The notes: generated by a model not told the origin, from the sequence alone. 56,692 nucleotides of DNA from Natronospiraceae bacterium (GCA_007133205.1 SLND01000018.1:1-56692), one strand, 5' to 3'. Counted from the stretch's first letter, positions 17,630 to 25,377 are shown. A program made the numbers and translations.

Positions 17630-18519
17630 TGGCGGACTCCCCGTGCCAGGTGGGCGCGGTAATCCCGTTCGATGTTGCCGCTCCCCCATTGAAACCGGGT
17701 CAGCTCGCCGGCATGGGAAGCCAGTTGCCGCATCAGCTCCGGCAAGGCCTCGACCTCGGGGCGTGCGCTCCAGTGTCCCGGTGCAAGCTGCCGGGCACCA
17801 GGTAGTGGCGAGAAAAGCTCATCAAGCAGTTCGGACAGCCGTCCCTTGCCGGCCACTTCCAGTACCGGGCCTGAATCCACCGTGGCGTCGGACAGCAGGT
17901 GTCCTTCCTCGAGCACGGCAAACCTTTCGCACAGCGCCGACATTTCCGGCAGGTAATGGGAAGTGAACAGGATCGCGTGTCCCGCTGTGGCCAGTTCCCG
18001 GATCCTGGCAAGCATCAGTTCCCGCGAAGCCATGTCGATACCCACGGTGGGCTCGTCAAGAATCAGGAGCGTGGGTTCGCCCAGCAGGCCCAGGGCCAGG
18101 TTGAGCCGTCGCTGCTGGCCACCGCTCAGGCGTCCGGCCCGCTGCCCGGCCAGTCCTTCCAGTCCGGTCTGCTCGAGCGCCCTGGGTACGTCGCGGGAGG
18201 CCTCGCCCCCGCGCAGGCGGGCGAACAGCGCCAGATTCTCGTACACGGTGAAATCCGGTTCGAAGGCCAGTCCCTGGGGGACCATGCCGATATGCCGGCG
18301 CATTTCCGCGGGTGCCCTGCCCAGTACGCGGACTTGTCCGTGGCCGGGTGTGAGCAGGCCACAGGCGATCCGGATCAGGGTGGTCTTGCCGGCACCGTTG
18401 GGGCCGAGCAGCCCCAGGATCACGCCCCGTTCCAGGGACAGGGACACCGAGTCGAGCGCGGGCCTTTCCTGCCCCGGAAAGCGATGGCTGATCTGTGACA
18501 GTTCCAGTGCCGTGTTCAT
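17626..18519 (-). CDS. ABC transporter ATP-binding protein (DrrA/CcmA type)
   Basis: 297 residues from the ATG at 18519 (MNTALELSQISHRFPGQ). The track ORF extends to 18603, but that extension has no family match and no convincing ribosome binding site; an in-frame ATG at 18558 is also possible. Walker A GPNGAGKTT, Q-loop VPQGLAFEP, signature LSGGQQRRLNLAL, Walker B LLILDEPTVGID and the switch His in LFTSHYLPE are all present. First gene of the minus-strand operon, coupled to the permease by ATGA. Drives export of a hydrophobic product, likely from this locus. Confidence 0.86.
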   Translation of the reverse strand: MNTALELSQISHRFPGQERPALDSVSLSLERGVILGLLGPNGAGKTTLIRIACGLLTPGHGQVRVLGRAPAEMRRHIGMVPQGLAFEPDFTVYENLALFARLRGGEASRDVPRALEQTGLEGLAGQRAGRLSGGQQRRLNLALGLLGEPTLLILDEPTVGIDMASRELMLARIRELATAGHAILFTSHYLPEMSALCERFAVLEEGHLLSDATVDSGPVLEVAGKGRLSELLDELFSPLPGARQLAPGHWSARPEVEALPELMRQLASHAGELTRFQWGSGNIERDYRAHLARGVRQ

Positions 18520-18652
18520 GGCTGTGGCATGCGCCTGCTTGCGGGAAAAGCCTGCCATCCTCTCGTATTCATGCGGAGTCTGCCACCGGAACCCCTGAAA
18601 CAATCACTACGCGTGAGCCGTTGGCGCTGAAAGCGACTGATTCGGCGTTTCA

Positions 18653-18681
18653 TTGCTTGCCCCCGGCGCAGAGGCTACTGT
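18653..18681 (+). promoter_or_regulatory. Candidate sigma-70 promoter for the PLP decarboxylase gene
   Basis: TTGCTT and TACTGT separated by 17 bases, in the gap between the divergent ABC ATPase and decarboxylase genes, about 110 bases before the decarboxylase ATG. Each hexamer matches the consensus moderately. The rest of this 273-base gap holds nothing else I can name. Confidence 0.3.
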
Positions 18682-18792
18682 GCTGCGCAACATACCTGAA
18701 TCCGCCGTTCTCAGCACTAACTGCTGACGCAGACGGATTGATGAGAGGTTCCATAACCGCCGGTGTGACTCGACCGATCAGAGGTACCCCAG

Positions 18793-20202
18793 ATGGATCC
18801 CGAAGAATTTCGTGCCAATGGCAAGCAGCTCGTGGACTGGATTGCCGACTATCTTGAGTCGGTCGAAGACTATCCTGTCCAGTCACGGGTCAGGCCCGGA
18901 GATATTCAGGACAGACTGCCGGATCGGCCACCCGAGCATGGCGAGGAATTCCAGGCCATGCTCGCCGATGTGGAAGAGATCATCATGCCCGGCATTACCC
19001 ATTGGCAATCCCCCAATTTCTTCGCCTATTTTCCGGCCAATGCCTCGGGCCCCGGCATTCTCGGTGAAATGCTTTCGGCGGGTCTCGGGGTGCAGGGCAT
19101 GCTCTGGGCCACGAGTCCGGCCTGCACCGAACTCGAAACCCGGGTCCTGGACTGGATGGCCCATGCCCTGGGCCTGCCGGAAGCCTTCCTGAGTCATACC
19201 GAGGGGGGCGGCGTGATCCAGGATACCGCCAGTTCCGCCACTCTGTGCGCCTTGCTGGCCGCACGTGAGCGGATCACGGACGGTGCCGGCAACCGCGATG
19301 GTGTCCCCGATGACCTGGTGGCCTATGCCTCCAGCGAGGCGCACAGCTCCCTCGACAAGGCGGCACGTATTGCCGGGATCGGCGACGCGCGGGTGCGCAA
19401 GATTGCCACGCGCGGGGATGGCGGCATGGATCCGGATGCCCTGGAGCGGGCCCTGATTGCGGACATCGAGGCCGGGCTGCGGCCCTGTTTCCTGATGGCA
19501 ACCCTGGGAACGACCTCCACCATGGCCTTTGATCCTCTCGAACCCCTGGGCCGCCTGGCCAGGAAACATGGCCTGTGGCTGCACGTGGATGCCGCCATGG
19601 CCGGTAATGCCGCGATCTGCCCGGAACATCGCTGGATGCATGAGGGTATGGCGCGGGCGGATTCCTATTGCGTGAATCCGCACAAATGGCTGTTCACCAA
19701 TTTCGATTGTGACTGTTTCTGGGTCCGCAACCGGCATGCCTTGATCCGGGCAATGGCAATCCTCCCGGAATACCTGAAGAATCCTGCCACGGAATCGGGG
19801 CAGGTGATCGACTATCGTGATTGGCAGATTCCCCTGGGACGACGCTTTCGCGCGCTCAAGCTCTGGTTCGTGCTGCGCCATTTCGGGCTTGAAGGCCTGC
19901 GTGAACGACTGCGCGAGCATTGTCGTCTGGCGCGATGGTTTGCCGACCAGGTGGATGCCGATCCCCATCTGGAGCGTGTCGCCCCGGTACATCTGAACCT
20001 GGTCTGTTTCCGCCACCGGGATGGCAATGAGGCGGGTGAAGAGCTGCTTGAAAAGCTGAACGACAGCGGTCGTCTGTATCTGAGCAGCACGCGCCTGAAC
20101 GGGCAATTCGTCCTGCGTATGAGTATCGGCCAGACCGAAACCCGGGAACGTCATGTGAAGGCGGCCTGGGAACGCATCCGGTCGAGCGCGAGCGAATGCT
20201 GA
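18793..20202 (+). CDS. Pyridoxal-dependent aromatic-L-amino-acid decarboxylase family (group II)
   Basis: 469 residues, full length for the DDC/AADC group. N-terminal WIADYLESVEDYPV, substrate block HWQSPNFFAYFPANAS, cofactor stacking region SSEAHSSLDKAAR, Asp in HVDAAMAGNA, and the PLP-binding Lys in NPHKWLFTNFDCD. It would decarboxylate an aromatic amino acid (tyrosine, tryptophan or phenylalanine) to the amine; related enzymes of the same fold perform decarboxylation-deamination to aldehydes. A GAGG site precedes the ATG. It is transcribed away from the ABC exporter operon of the pigment locus; whether it belongs to that pathway is unclear. Confidence 0.85.
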   Translation: MDPEEFRANGKQLVDWIADYLESVEDYPVQSRVRPGDIQDRLPDRPPEHGEEFQAMLADVEEIIMPGITHWQSPNFFAYFPANASGPGILGEMLSAGLGVQGMLWATSPACTELETRVLDWMAHALGLPEAFLSHTEGGGVIQDTASSATLCALLAARERITDGAGNRDGVPDDLVAYASSEAHSSLDKAARIAGIGDARVRKIATRGDGGMDPDALERALIADIEAGLRPCFLMATLGTTSTMAFDPLEPLGRLARKHGLWLHVDAAMAGNAAICPEHRWMHEGMARADSYCVNPHKWLFTNFDCDCFWVRNRHALIRAMAILPEYLKNPATESGQVIDYRDWQIPLGRRFRALKLWFVLRHFGLEGLRERLREHCRLARWFADQVDADPHLERVAPVHLNLVCFRHRDGNEAGEELLEKLNDSGRLYLSSTRLNGQFVLRMSIGQTETRERHVKAAWERIRSSASEC

Positions 20203-20316
20203 GCGTCCTGCCGCTCATCGTTTCCCGGCCAGACTCGCTTGCGGGCGGCTATACTTGGACGAAGCCCCTTGATCAGGCAGCCTTGGGGTCACGAAAGGTG
20301 CCACGGGAGGGCGGAA

Positions 20317-20691
20317 ATGAGCCGGGAAAAGCGCAATTTCGAGCGGGTTTGCGAGGGGTCCGCGGTACGCATCGGCCGGGGCAGTGCCAGACTCACCGGG
20401 CGCCTGCGGGACGTTTCCGTGGATGGAGCCAGTATTTCGACCCGCCTGGCGCGTGGTCTTCGGCCCGATGAAGACATTGAGGTCGCGATTGCCTCGGGCG
20501 TGGGCGCCGGCATCAACGGCCGCCTGCGCGTGACCTGGCAGGGCAGTGATGCCTGCGGGGGGCACTGGGTGGAGCTGGACAGCGAGGACATGGCCCGCCT
20601 GCGCCGCCTGATGGTACGTCAGATGGGTGACGGCGCACGGGTTCGCGAGGAGCTGGACCGCCTGGCCCGGGTGCGTACCCGGGCCAGATAG
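20317..20691 (+). CDS. PilZ-domain protein (c-di-GMP binding)
   Basis: The track start (20239, TTG) is not supported; the ATG at 20317 has GGGAGG six bases upstream and starts MSREKRNFER. 124 residues, one PilZ domain only: R-x3-R in KRNFER and the D-x-S-x2-G motif in RDVSVDGASISTRL, both needed for cyclic di-GMP binding. Stand-alone PilZ proteins relay c-di-GMP levels to motility, pili or exopolysaccharide machinery by protein contact. No partner gene is adjacent. The 3' end of the gene is a perfect hairpin (see separate entry). Confidence 0.85.
   Translation: MSREKRNFERVCEGSAVRIGRGSARLTGRLRDVSVDGASISTRLARGLRPDEDIEVAIASGVGAGINGRLRVTWQGSDACGGHWVELDSEDMARLRRLMVRQMGDGARVREELDRLARVRTRAR
20662..20687. 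terminator. Perfect 11-bp hairpin overlapping the 3' end of the PilZ gene
   Basis: CTGGCCCGGGT and ACCCGGGCCAG pair perfectly around a GCGT loop, ending just before the TAG stop of the PilZ gene. There is no T-run after it on either strand, so it is a weak intrinsic terminator at best; it lies between two convergent genes (PilZ and Usp) and could act as a transcript end stabiliser. Confidence 0.45.
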
Positions 20692-20712
20692 CCCTGTCGA
20701 AGCTGCCTGAAC

Positions 20713-21654
20713 TCAGGGGCCAAGCGCGCCCAGCGCTTCGCTGAAGCCTTCCGGTTTGATCGCCAGGATGTCGGCTTCCACGCTGTCGATGATCGCTTCC
20801 GCCGTGCTGCCCATGAGAATCCGGGTCAGACCCTTTCGCGTGACCGTGCCCATCACCATCAGATCGATGTCCTGCTCACGTGTGAAGTCGACGATCGCAC
20901 GATTGATCGGGCCGTCCACGAAATGCGCCCGTTCGCGGTCCAGGCCCACCTTGTCCGTCAGTTCATGCAGCGCACGCATGTGGTGTTCCTCGATCTTCTT
21001 TCGGACTTCATCGAAATTGAGTGAGGGTCCTTCCAGGGGCGAGCCGGTACCCAGCGGGTGGGTCTGGCAGGCATGAACCGCGTGCCATTCCGCACCGAAG
21101 GTTTCGGCCATGTCCCTGGCGGTGGCCAGTATTTCATGATCCAGGGCGGCCGGCTTCCCGCGCTCATGAAAGGGGTCAACGGCCGCGGCAATCCGTTTCG
21201 GCATCGCCATGCTGTCCGATTTCACCAGCATCAGGGGCACCGGGCAGCGGCGCAGGAGATGCCAGTCCAGCGGCGTGAAGAGTGCCCGCCTCAGTCGTGA
21301 GCCGGCACGTGAATCCTTCACCACGAAGTCGTAACCTTCCTCCCGGATGGCCTCGGTGATCTTCTCGTGCAGGGGGCGACCGAGGATGACCTGGGTCTGT
21401 GCCTTGCCCGATCCGGTCTCGAGTTCGCCGGCGATACCCTCCAGCCATTCGGCCGCCTGCCCGCGGTAGGCGTCGATCGCCTCTTCGGTCAGTGCCTCTC
21501 CCAGCACCCCGGACTGGACAATGGTCTGGCGGTCCTCGAATACGGCCAGGGTCAGGCTTGCGCCAGTCTTGCGCGCCAGCGCGGCGGCGCGACCGGCAGC
21601 ACGGGTCTCGCCCAGTTCCGGATCGAGAATTGCGAGAATCCTGTTAGCTTTCAT
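20713..21654 (-). CDS. Universal stress protein, tandem UspA domains (UspE-like)
   Basis: 313 residues with two Usp domains. Domain 1 (about 1-145) starts NRILAILDPEL and ends CPVPLMLVKSD; domain 2 (about 150-305) ends with the ATP-binding pattern GTVTRKGLTRILMGSTAEAII (G-x2-G-x9-G-S/T form). Start supported by AAGGAG seven bases before the ATG. UspE-type proteins are induced under stress, stationary phase or oxygen limitation and bind nucleotides or hydrophobic ligands. An FNR-family box lies 161 bases upstream (separate entry), in keeping with oxygen control known for related genes in pseudomonads. Confidence 0.9.
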   Translation of the reverse strand: MKANRILAILDPELGETRAAGRAAALARKTGASLTLAVFEDRQTIVQSGVLGEALTEEAIDAYRGQAAEWLEGIAGELETGSGKAQTQVILGRPLHEKITEAIREEGYDFVVKDSRAGSRLRRALFTPLDWHLLRRCPVPLMLVKSDSMAMPKRIAAAVDPFHERGKPAALDHEILATARDMAETFGAEWHAVHACQTHPLGTGSPLEGPSLNFDEVRKKIEEHHMRALHELTDKVGLDRERAHFVDGPINRAIVDFTREQDIDLMVMGTVTRKGLTRILMGSTAEAIIDSVEADILAIKPEGFSEALGALGP

Positions 21655-21814
21655 TCGGGTCTCCTTGGGTCCAACTCATCCTGCGTTGCTCTTCTTGCCT
21701 CGGCATCCGGGGAAGGCTGTCACCGGGAACCGTCTTGCAAAGGCCCTGAATTCAATACAGAGGTTCCGATGGTTCCAGGTCAGTCCAGCCTAGCTCCTGA
21801 TGGCATGTCGCCTA

Positions 21815-21828
21815 TTGACCCATGTCAA
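21815..21828. promoter_or_regulatory. FNR/ANR/DNR-type operator candidate
   Basis: TTGACCCATGTCAA is a perfect palindrome of the TTGA-N6-TCAA core bound by the FNR/CRP family. On the minus strand a TAGGCT sequence follows at the spacing expected for a site centred at -41.5 ahead of a -10 element driving usp; on the plus strand TACGCT sits similarly ahead of the outer-membrane protein gene. A second short palindrome (TTGATCGTCAA) follows immediately at 21832-21842. Confidence 0.45.
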
Positions 21829-21925
21829 CGGTTGATCGTCAATCTCGACTACGCTCTGGGCCAGACTCAACACTGCTGAGCATGCAAGGCCCTGAACAGC
21901 GTCCACCGCCACATGTCGAAGCGAT

Positions 21926-22462
21926 ATGAACAAGTGCTGTGAAAGTCTGTTGATCCGGGGCCTGATGGTGCTGATTCTGATCCTTGCGCACGGCCATGGG
22001 GCCGAGGCGGAGCCACGTTGGGGCAGTGGTCTCGCGATTGGTGAACTGCGCATGGCCGAGGGCGAAGCCTCGGGCCTCGGCCTGCTCGCCGTGGATGCCT
22101 CGATGCCGCTGCTCCCCCATGTGGATTTCCGTGGGGCACTCTCCAGCGGACTCAACAGCCGGGCGACGGAGCAGGGCATACGGGTGCGGGTTGAACAGGG
22201 TTACGGGGCCACTCTGCTGGGACATGCCCCGCTCCCCCGTGGCCGTGTCTATATCGGCTATGGTCTCACACGCATGGAAGCCAGTGCCTTGTCGGATGGC
22301 GAACGGCGTTATGTTGCACGTCGCGGGGGGTCCATGCTGGCCGGGCTGGAATGGCGACCAAATCGACGCATGATGCTGGTTCTCGAGTATCAGGAGGCCC
22401 TCGACCGGGATGCGCTTGGGCTCCGCTGGCTGATGTTCGGGTTGCGTTATCGCGACATCTGA
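21926..22462 (+). CDS. Putative outer-membrane beta-barrel protein (YfaZ-like), uncharacterised
   Basis: 178 residues. N-terminal hydrophobic segment LLIRGLMVLILILAHGHGAEAEP looks like a signal peptide with a long polar start. The mature part alternates polar and hydrophobic residues in strand-like runs (RVRVEQGYGATLLG, GRVYIGYGLTRMEAS, SMLAGLEWRPN, MMLVLEYQEAL, WLMFGLRYRDI), in agreement with a small eight-strand barrel. The last residue is Ile rather than Phe/Trp, so assembly into the outer membrane is likely but not certain. It is divergent from the usp gene and shares its regulatory gap. Confidence 0.6.
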   Translation: MNKCCESLLIRGLMVLILILAHGHGAEAEPRWGSGLAIGELRMAEGEASGLGLLAVDASMPLLPHVDFRGALSSGLNSRATEQGIRVRVEQGYGATLLGHAPLPRGRVYIGYGLTRMEASALSDGERRYVARRGGSMLAGLEWRPNRRMMLVLEYQEALDRDALGLRWLMFGLRYRDI

Positions 22463-22685
22463 ACATTCTGGTTCTGTGCCGGATTTGCTTGACCATTGCA
22501 GCCCGGATCCTTTGATTGTGGTATGGAAACCAAGATTTCCGTTGCCCAGGTTCAGGGAGTTGTCTGTCCGTATGCGGGGTACGGGTTCGAAATGGGCCAT
22601 GGATTGGGCTAGGGTAGTACCCACGATGTGTTTCGTCGGTGAATCCCGAAACGCTGAATCGAGAAGCTGTGGAGGAGGAAAAACA

Positions 22686-22934
22686 ATGTTCAAGAAAGTT
22701 GCGGTTTTCATGCTGCTGTTCGGCCTGCCAATGCTGGCCTGGTCCCATACCTGCCCGGCCCTGGTGGACATGATCAATGAATCCCTTGAACAGGTGGAGC
22801 TGGATTCCGATACCCGGGCCGAGGTTGAGCGTCTGCGTGATCGTGGGGAAGCCGCCCACGAGGACGGGGATCACGAAAAGGCGATCGAAAAGCTCGATGA
22901 AGCACTGTCGCTGCTGGAAGGTGACATGTACTGA
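22686..22934 (+). CDS. Small secreted helical protein, uncharacterised
   Basis: The ATG at 22686 follows a strong GGAGGAGG site; the track's longer ORF (22476) is not the gene. 82 residues: signal peptide MFKKVAVFMLLFGLPMLAWS, then about 60 acidic residues forming two helices (LVDMINESLEQVELDSDTRAEVERLRDRG and AAHEDGDHEKAIEKLDEALSLL). The second part reads like one TPR-type helix pair. One Cys in the mature protein. It is a stand-alone gene ended by a strong hairpin. Function unknown; comparable small periplasmic helical proteins are sometimes chaperones or envelope stress factors. Confidence 0.75.
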   Translation: MFKKVAVFMLLFGLPMLAWSHTCPALVDMINESLEQVELDSDTRAEVERLRDRGEAAHEDGDHEKAIEKLDEALSLLEGDMY

Positions 22935-22946
22935 GCAGGCATGCTG

Positions 22947-22972
22947 CCCGGGGGCATTCCCTTGCCCCCGGG
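22947..22972 (+). terminator. Strong hairpin after the small secreted protein gene
   Basis: CCCGGGGGCA and TGCCCCCGGG form a perfect 10-bp stem around TTCCCT, 12 bases after the stop codon. The following sequence is only mildly T-rich (TATTCCC), so it may act as terminator or 3'-end stabiliser. Confidence 0.6.
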
Positions 22973-23063
22973 TATTCCCAATCCTCTTGATTCCCCCCTC
23001 TCCCCGGCAGACCCTCATTGCACTCGATTGATCGCGGCAGGCACGCGTCCGGAGTGGTGCCCG

Positions 23064-23092
23064 TTGCGTCTCGATGCGACAGTCCCTAGTCT
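23064..23092 (+). promoter_or_regulatory. Candidate promoter of the superoxide dismutase gene
   Basis: TTGCGT and TAGTCT with 17-base spacing, about 67 bases before the dismutase ATG. Moderate match to sigma-70 consensus. Confidence 0.33.
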
Positions 23093-23159
23093 TTACAAAG
23101 CCCTGAACAATCCAATAGCGCCCGCAGCCGACGGGAGTTCAACAAGGGAGTTCATAGCC

Positions 23160-23702
23160 ATGAAACTGCTGTCCAAGGCATCCCTCGCAATCCTGACCGC
23201 CGTGACCCTGTCCACCGCCCTGGTGGCAGAAGCACCGGAGCGGGCCAAGGTCCAGTTCCTGGACCATTCCGATAAGACTGTGGGCAAGGCGGACATTCGC
23301 CAGGGCCCGGATGGGGTCGTGATCCGGGTCGAACTGGAGGGACTCGAGCCGGGGTGGAAGGCCATCCACATCCATGCCACCGGTGACTGTCATGACCACG
23401 ATGAGGGATTCCAGGCTTCGGGTGGGCACCTGGACCCGGACGATCGCAAGCATGGCCTGCTGCATCCCGAAGGTCCGGAGCGCGGTGACCTGCCCAACAT
23501 CTGGGTCAACGAGGACGGGGAAGTGCGCGCGGAAATGCACGCCCATGGTGTGAGCATCGGTCAGCATGAGCAACATGCGGCCCTGCTCGATGAGGACGGC
23601 GCCGCGCTGGTGGTTCACGAGGGACCGGATGACCACAAGTCACAGCCCATCGGTGGCGCCGGCAGCCGGGTTGCCTGTGGTGTGGTCGAGGCCGCGGAGT
23701 GA
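23160..23702 (+). CDS. sodC: Cu/Zn superoxide dismutase family protein with altered Zn ligand
   Basis: 180 residues from the ATG at 23160 (the track ORF begins further upstream at 22941); signal peptide MKLLSKASLAILTAVTLSTALVA, so periplasmic. Copper ligands are present: His70 and His72 (AIHIHATGDC), bridging His90 (SGGHLDPD) and His153 (VVHEGPDD). Disulfide Cys77/Cys173 and active-site Arg170 (GGAGSRVAC) are kept. Zinc ligands His98 (RKHG) and Asp110 are kept, but the usual His of the GPHAGDLPN motif is Glu107 (GPERGDLPN). It would dismutate superoxide in the periplasm if still active; the altered zinc site makes stability or activity uncertain. The family call is firm. Confidence 0.88.
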   Translation: MKLLSKASLAILTAVTLSTALVAEAPERAKVQFLDHSDKTVGKADIRQGPDGVVIRVELEGLEPGWKAIHIHATGDCHDHDEGFQASGGHLDPDDRKHGLLHPEGPERGDLPNIWVNEDGEVRAEMHAHGVSIGQHEQHAALLDEDGAALVVHEGPDDHKSQPIGGAGSRVACGVVEAAE

Positions 23703-23750
23703 CCCCCCTGTGCCGGGAAGCCGATTTCGAACCGCAGCGAGGCTTGTGCC

Positions 23751-24011
23751 ATGAATGATCCGCAGCGTTTCGATCCCTACAAGCTGGCTCGGGCCCGGGC
23801 GGTCGCACGGCGGGATTTTCTGATTCATCTCGCCCTGTTCGTGCCCTCGGCAGTGCTCTTGTTGCTGTTCAATCTGTTTGACCAGACCGAAATCTGGTGG
23901 TCGCTCTATGTTGTGCTTCCCTGGCTGCTGGGTGTGCTCCTGCACGGCCTGTCGCTGACCCGCCCGCTGGCCCGCCTCGCCCGCTTCTTTGATGCCAGTC
24001 GTCTTTCCTGA
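23751..24011 (+). CDS. Small 2TM-domain membrane protein
   Basis: 86 residues with a charged N-terminus (PYKLARARAVARRDF) and two membrane helices (LIHLALFVPSAVLLLLFNLF and WWSLYVVLPWLLGVLLHGLSL), followed by a short basic tail. This is the layout of the 2TM domain family found alone or attached to histidine kinases and transcription factors. Function of the stand-alone form is not known. It lies 48 bases after the dismutase gene on the same strand and converges with the NRAMP-like gene. Confidence 0.72.
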   Translation: MNDPQRFDPYKLARARAVARRDFLIHLALFVPSAVLLLLFNLFDQTEIWWSLYVVLPWLLGVLLHGLSLTRPLARLARFFDASRLS

Positions 24012-24038
24012 GCCCCGGGCCGGAGCCCGCCAGGCTCT

Positions 24039-25331
24039 CTAGCCGAAGATCCGCCAGGCAGCCCACAGCAGGGAAAAGCCGAGCAGGAATACGATTCCGG
24101 CCCGGCTCAGCCATATCAGTCCCCGTCCCGGCCGGGCCGCTTCCGGCACGCCGGGCAGCTGGACCGCACGCAGATTGAGCCAGGCCAGTACCGGCGCCGA
24201 AAGGAATGAAAGGGTGGTCGCGAAATCCACCAGCAGGGTGAAGGCGTGGCCGAAGAAATGGATGACCGCCAGCGCACCGGCAGCCACCAGGGCCAGGCAA
24301 CTGAAATACAGGCGGCGAACGGGGCCGGCGCCATCGTTCCATTCCGGCCGAACAAAGCCCAGCAGGCCGCCCAGTACACGGGGATAGGCATCCGTGACCG
24401 CGAGAGTGGTCGAAAACATGACCGTAAAGGCCGCGAACAGGATCACCGGGGCACTCCAGTCTCCCAGGGTGCTGGCATAGAGTCCGGCCAGTTGATCGGA
24501 GAAGGTCACGGCATCTTCGGAGAAGCGCTCCCCGGTCCCGAACATCACCATCGCGCCGAGGATCAGGAAGCAGGCCGCGAGCAGGCTTGCGCCGATGTAG
24601 CCGATGCGGAAGTCGAGCAGGGCGTGGGCCAGGGACGGCCGGTGGCCGGTCTGCCGCCGCCGCTGGAGGCTCCACAATGAGTGCCAGGCGGCCACGTCCA
24701 GGGGTATCGGCATCCAGCCCAGAAGGGCCAGCACGAAGGCGATCCCGGCCCCCGTCCACAGGGTACTCGCCGGGGGACCCAGCTCCACGGTTTCCCAATG
24801 TGCCGGGGTGCCGACGGCAAATGCCACTGCCGTGAGCGTCAGCGCCGTCAGCAGACCCATCACCAGCTTCATCGCCAGGTCCAGACCCCGGAATCGACCC
24901 CAGCCGAGAATGGCCAGACAGACGCCAAGCACCATGGCCGAGAGTGCCGTGTTGCTCCATTCCAGCCCCAGCAGGCGCCCGCCAAGTCCCGCGGTGACTA
25001 CCGTGACGCTGGCCTGGATCGCGAACATCGTGCCCAGCGTGATTACCAGGTAAAGCCCCAGGGCCCAACGGCCCAGGCGGCGATAGCCCGCCAGCAGGCT
25101 TTCTCCGGTCGCTGCGGTGTAGCGTGGACCGAATTCCAGGAATGGATATTTGAGCGCGCAGGCCAGAAGGATGAGCCCCAGCAGGAGAAAGCCGTAGTCG
25201 GCCCCGGCCCGGGTTGACTGGACCAGGTGGGATACCCCCACGGCGGCCCCGGCCATGATCAGGCCCGGCCCCAGGGTCTTGCGTATCGCCTCCCGAGGGG
25301 TGATTGCGGTTGCGCCGGTGCTGCTTGTCAC
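24039..25331 (-). CDS. NRAMP-fold transporter lacking the canonical metal-binding motifs
   Basis: 430 residues, about eleven membrane helices, GTG start with AAGGGA six bases upstream. The overall pattern is NRAMP: GPGLIMAGAAVGVSHLVQSTRAG in helix 1 and LALLGWMPIPLDVAAWHSLW in helix 6. Helix 1 lacks the DPGN motif and helix 6 has MPIPLD in place of MPH, the residues that bind Mn or Fe in true NRAMP proteins. It therefore probably moves a different substrate, or couples differently. Databases usually label such proteins divalent metal cation transporter. It is divergent from msrA. Confidence 0.78.
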   Translation of the reverse strand: MTSSTGATAITPREAIRKTLGPGLIMAGAAVGVSHLVQSTRAGADYGFLLLGLILLACALKYPFLEFGPRYTAATGESLLAGYRRLGRWALGLYLVITLGTMFAIQASVTVVTAGLGGRLLGLEWSNTALSAMVLGVCLAILGWGRFRGLDLAMKLVMGLLTALTLTAVAFAVGTPAHWETVELGPPASTLWTGAGIAFVLALLGWMPIPLDVAAWHSLWSLQRRRQTGHRPSLAHALLDFRIGYIGASLLAACFLILGAMVMFGTGERFSEDAVTFSDQLAGLYASTLGDWSAPVILFAAFTVMFSTTLAVTDAYPRVLGGLLGFVRPEWNDGAGPVRRLYFSCLALVAAGALAVIHFFGHAFTLLVDFATTLSFLSAPVLAWLNLRAVQLPGVPEAARPGRGLIWLSRAGIVFLLGFSLLWAAWRIFG

Positions 25332-25377
25332 GATCGTCCCTTTTTCAGCCTGGCATGCTGCCTGTTATTCACTCGTT

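Noticed and set aside
16295-17662. 455-residue plus-strand ORF opposite the ABC permease and ACP
   Set aside because: Low-complexity shadow; the minus strand has overlapping genes with start-stop coupling.
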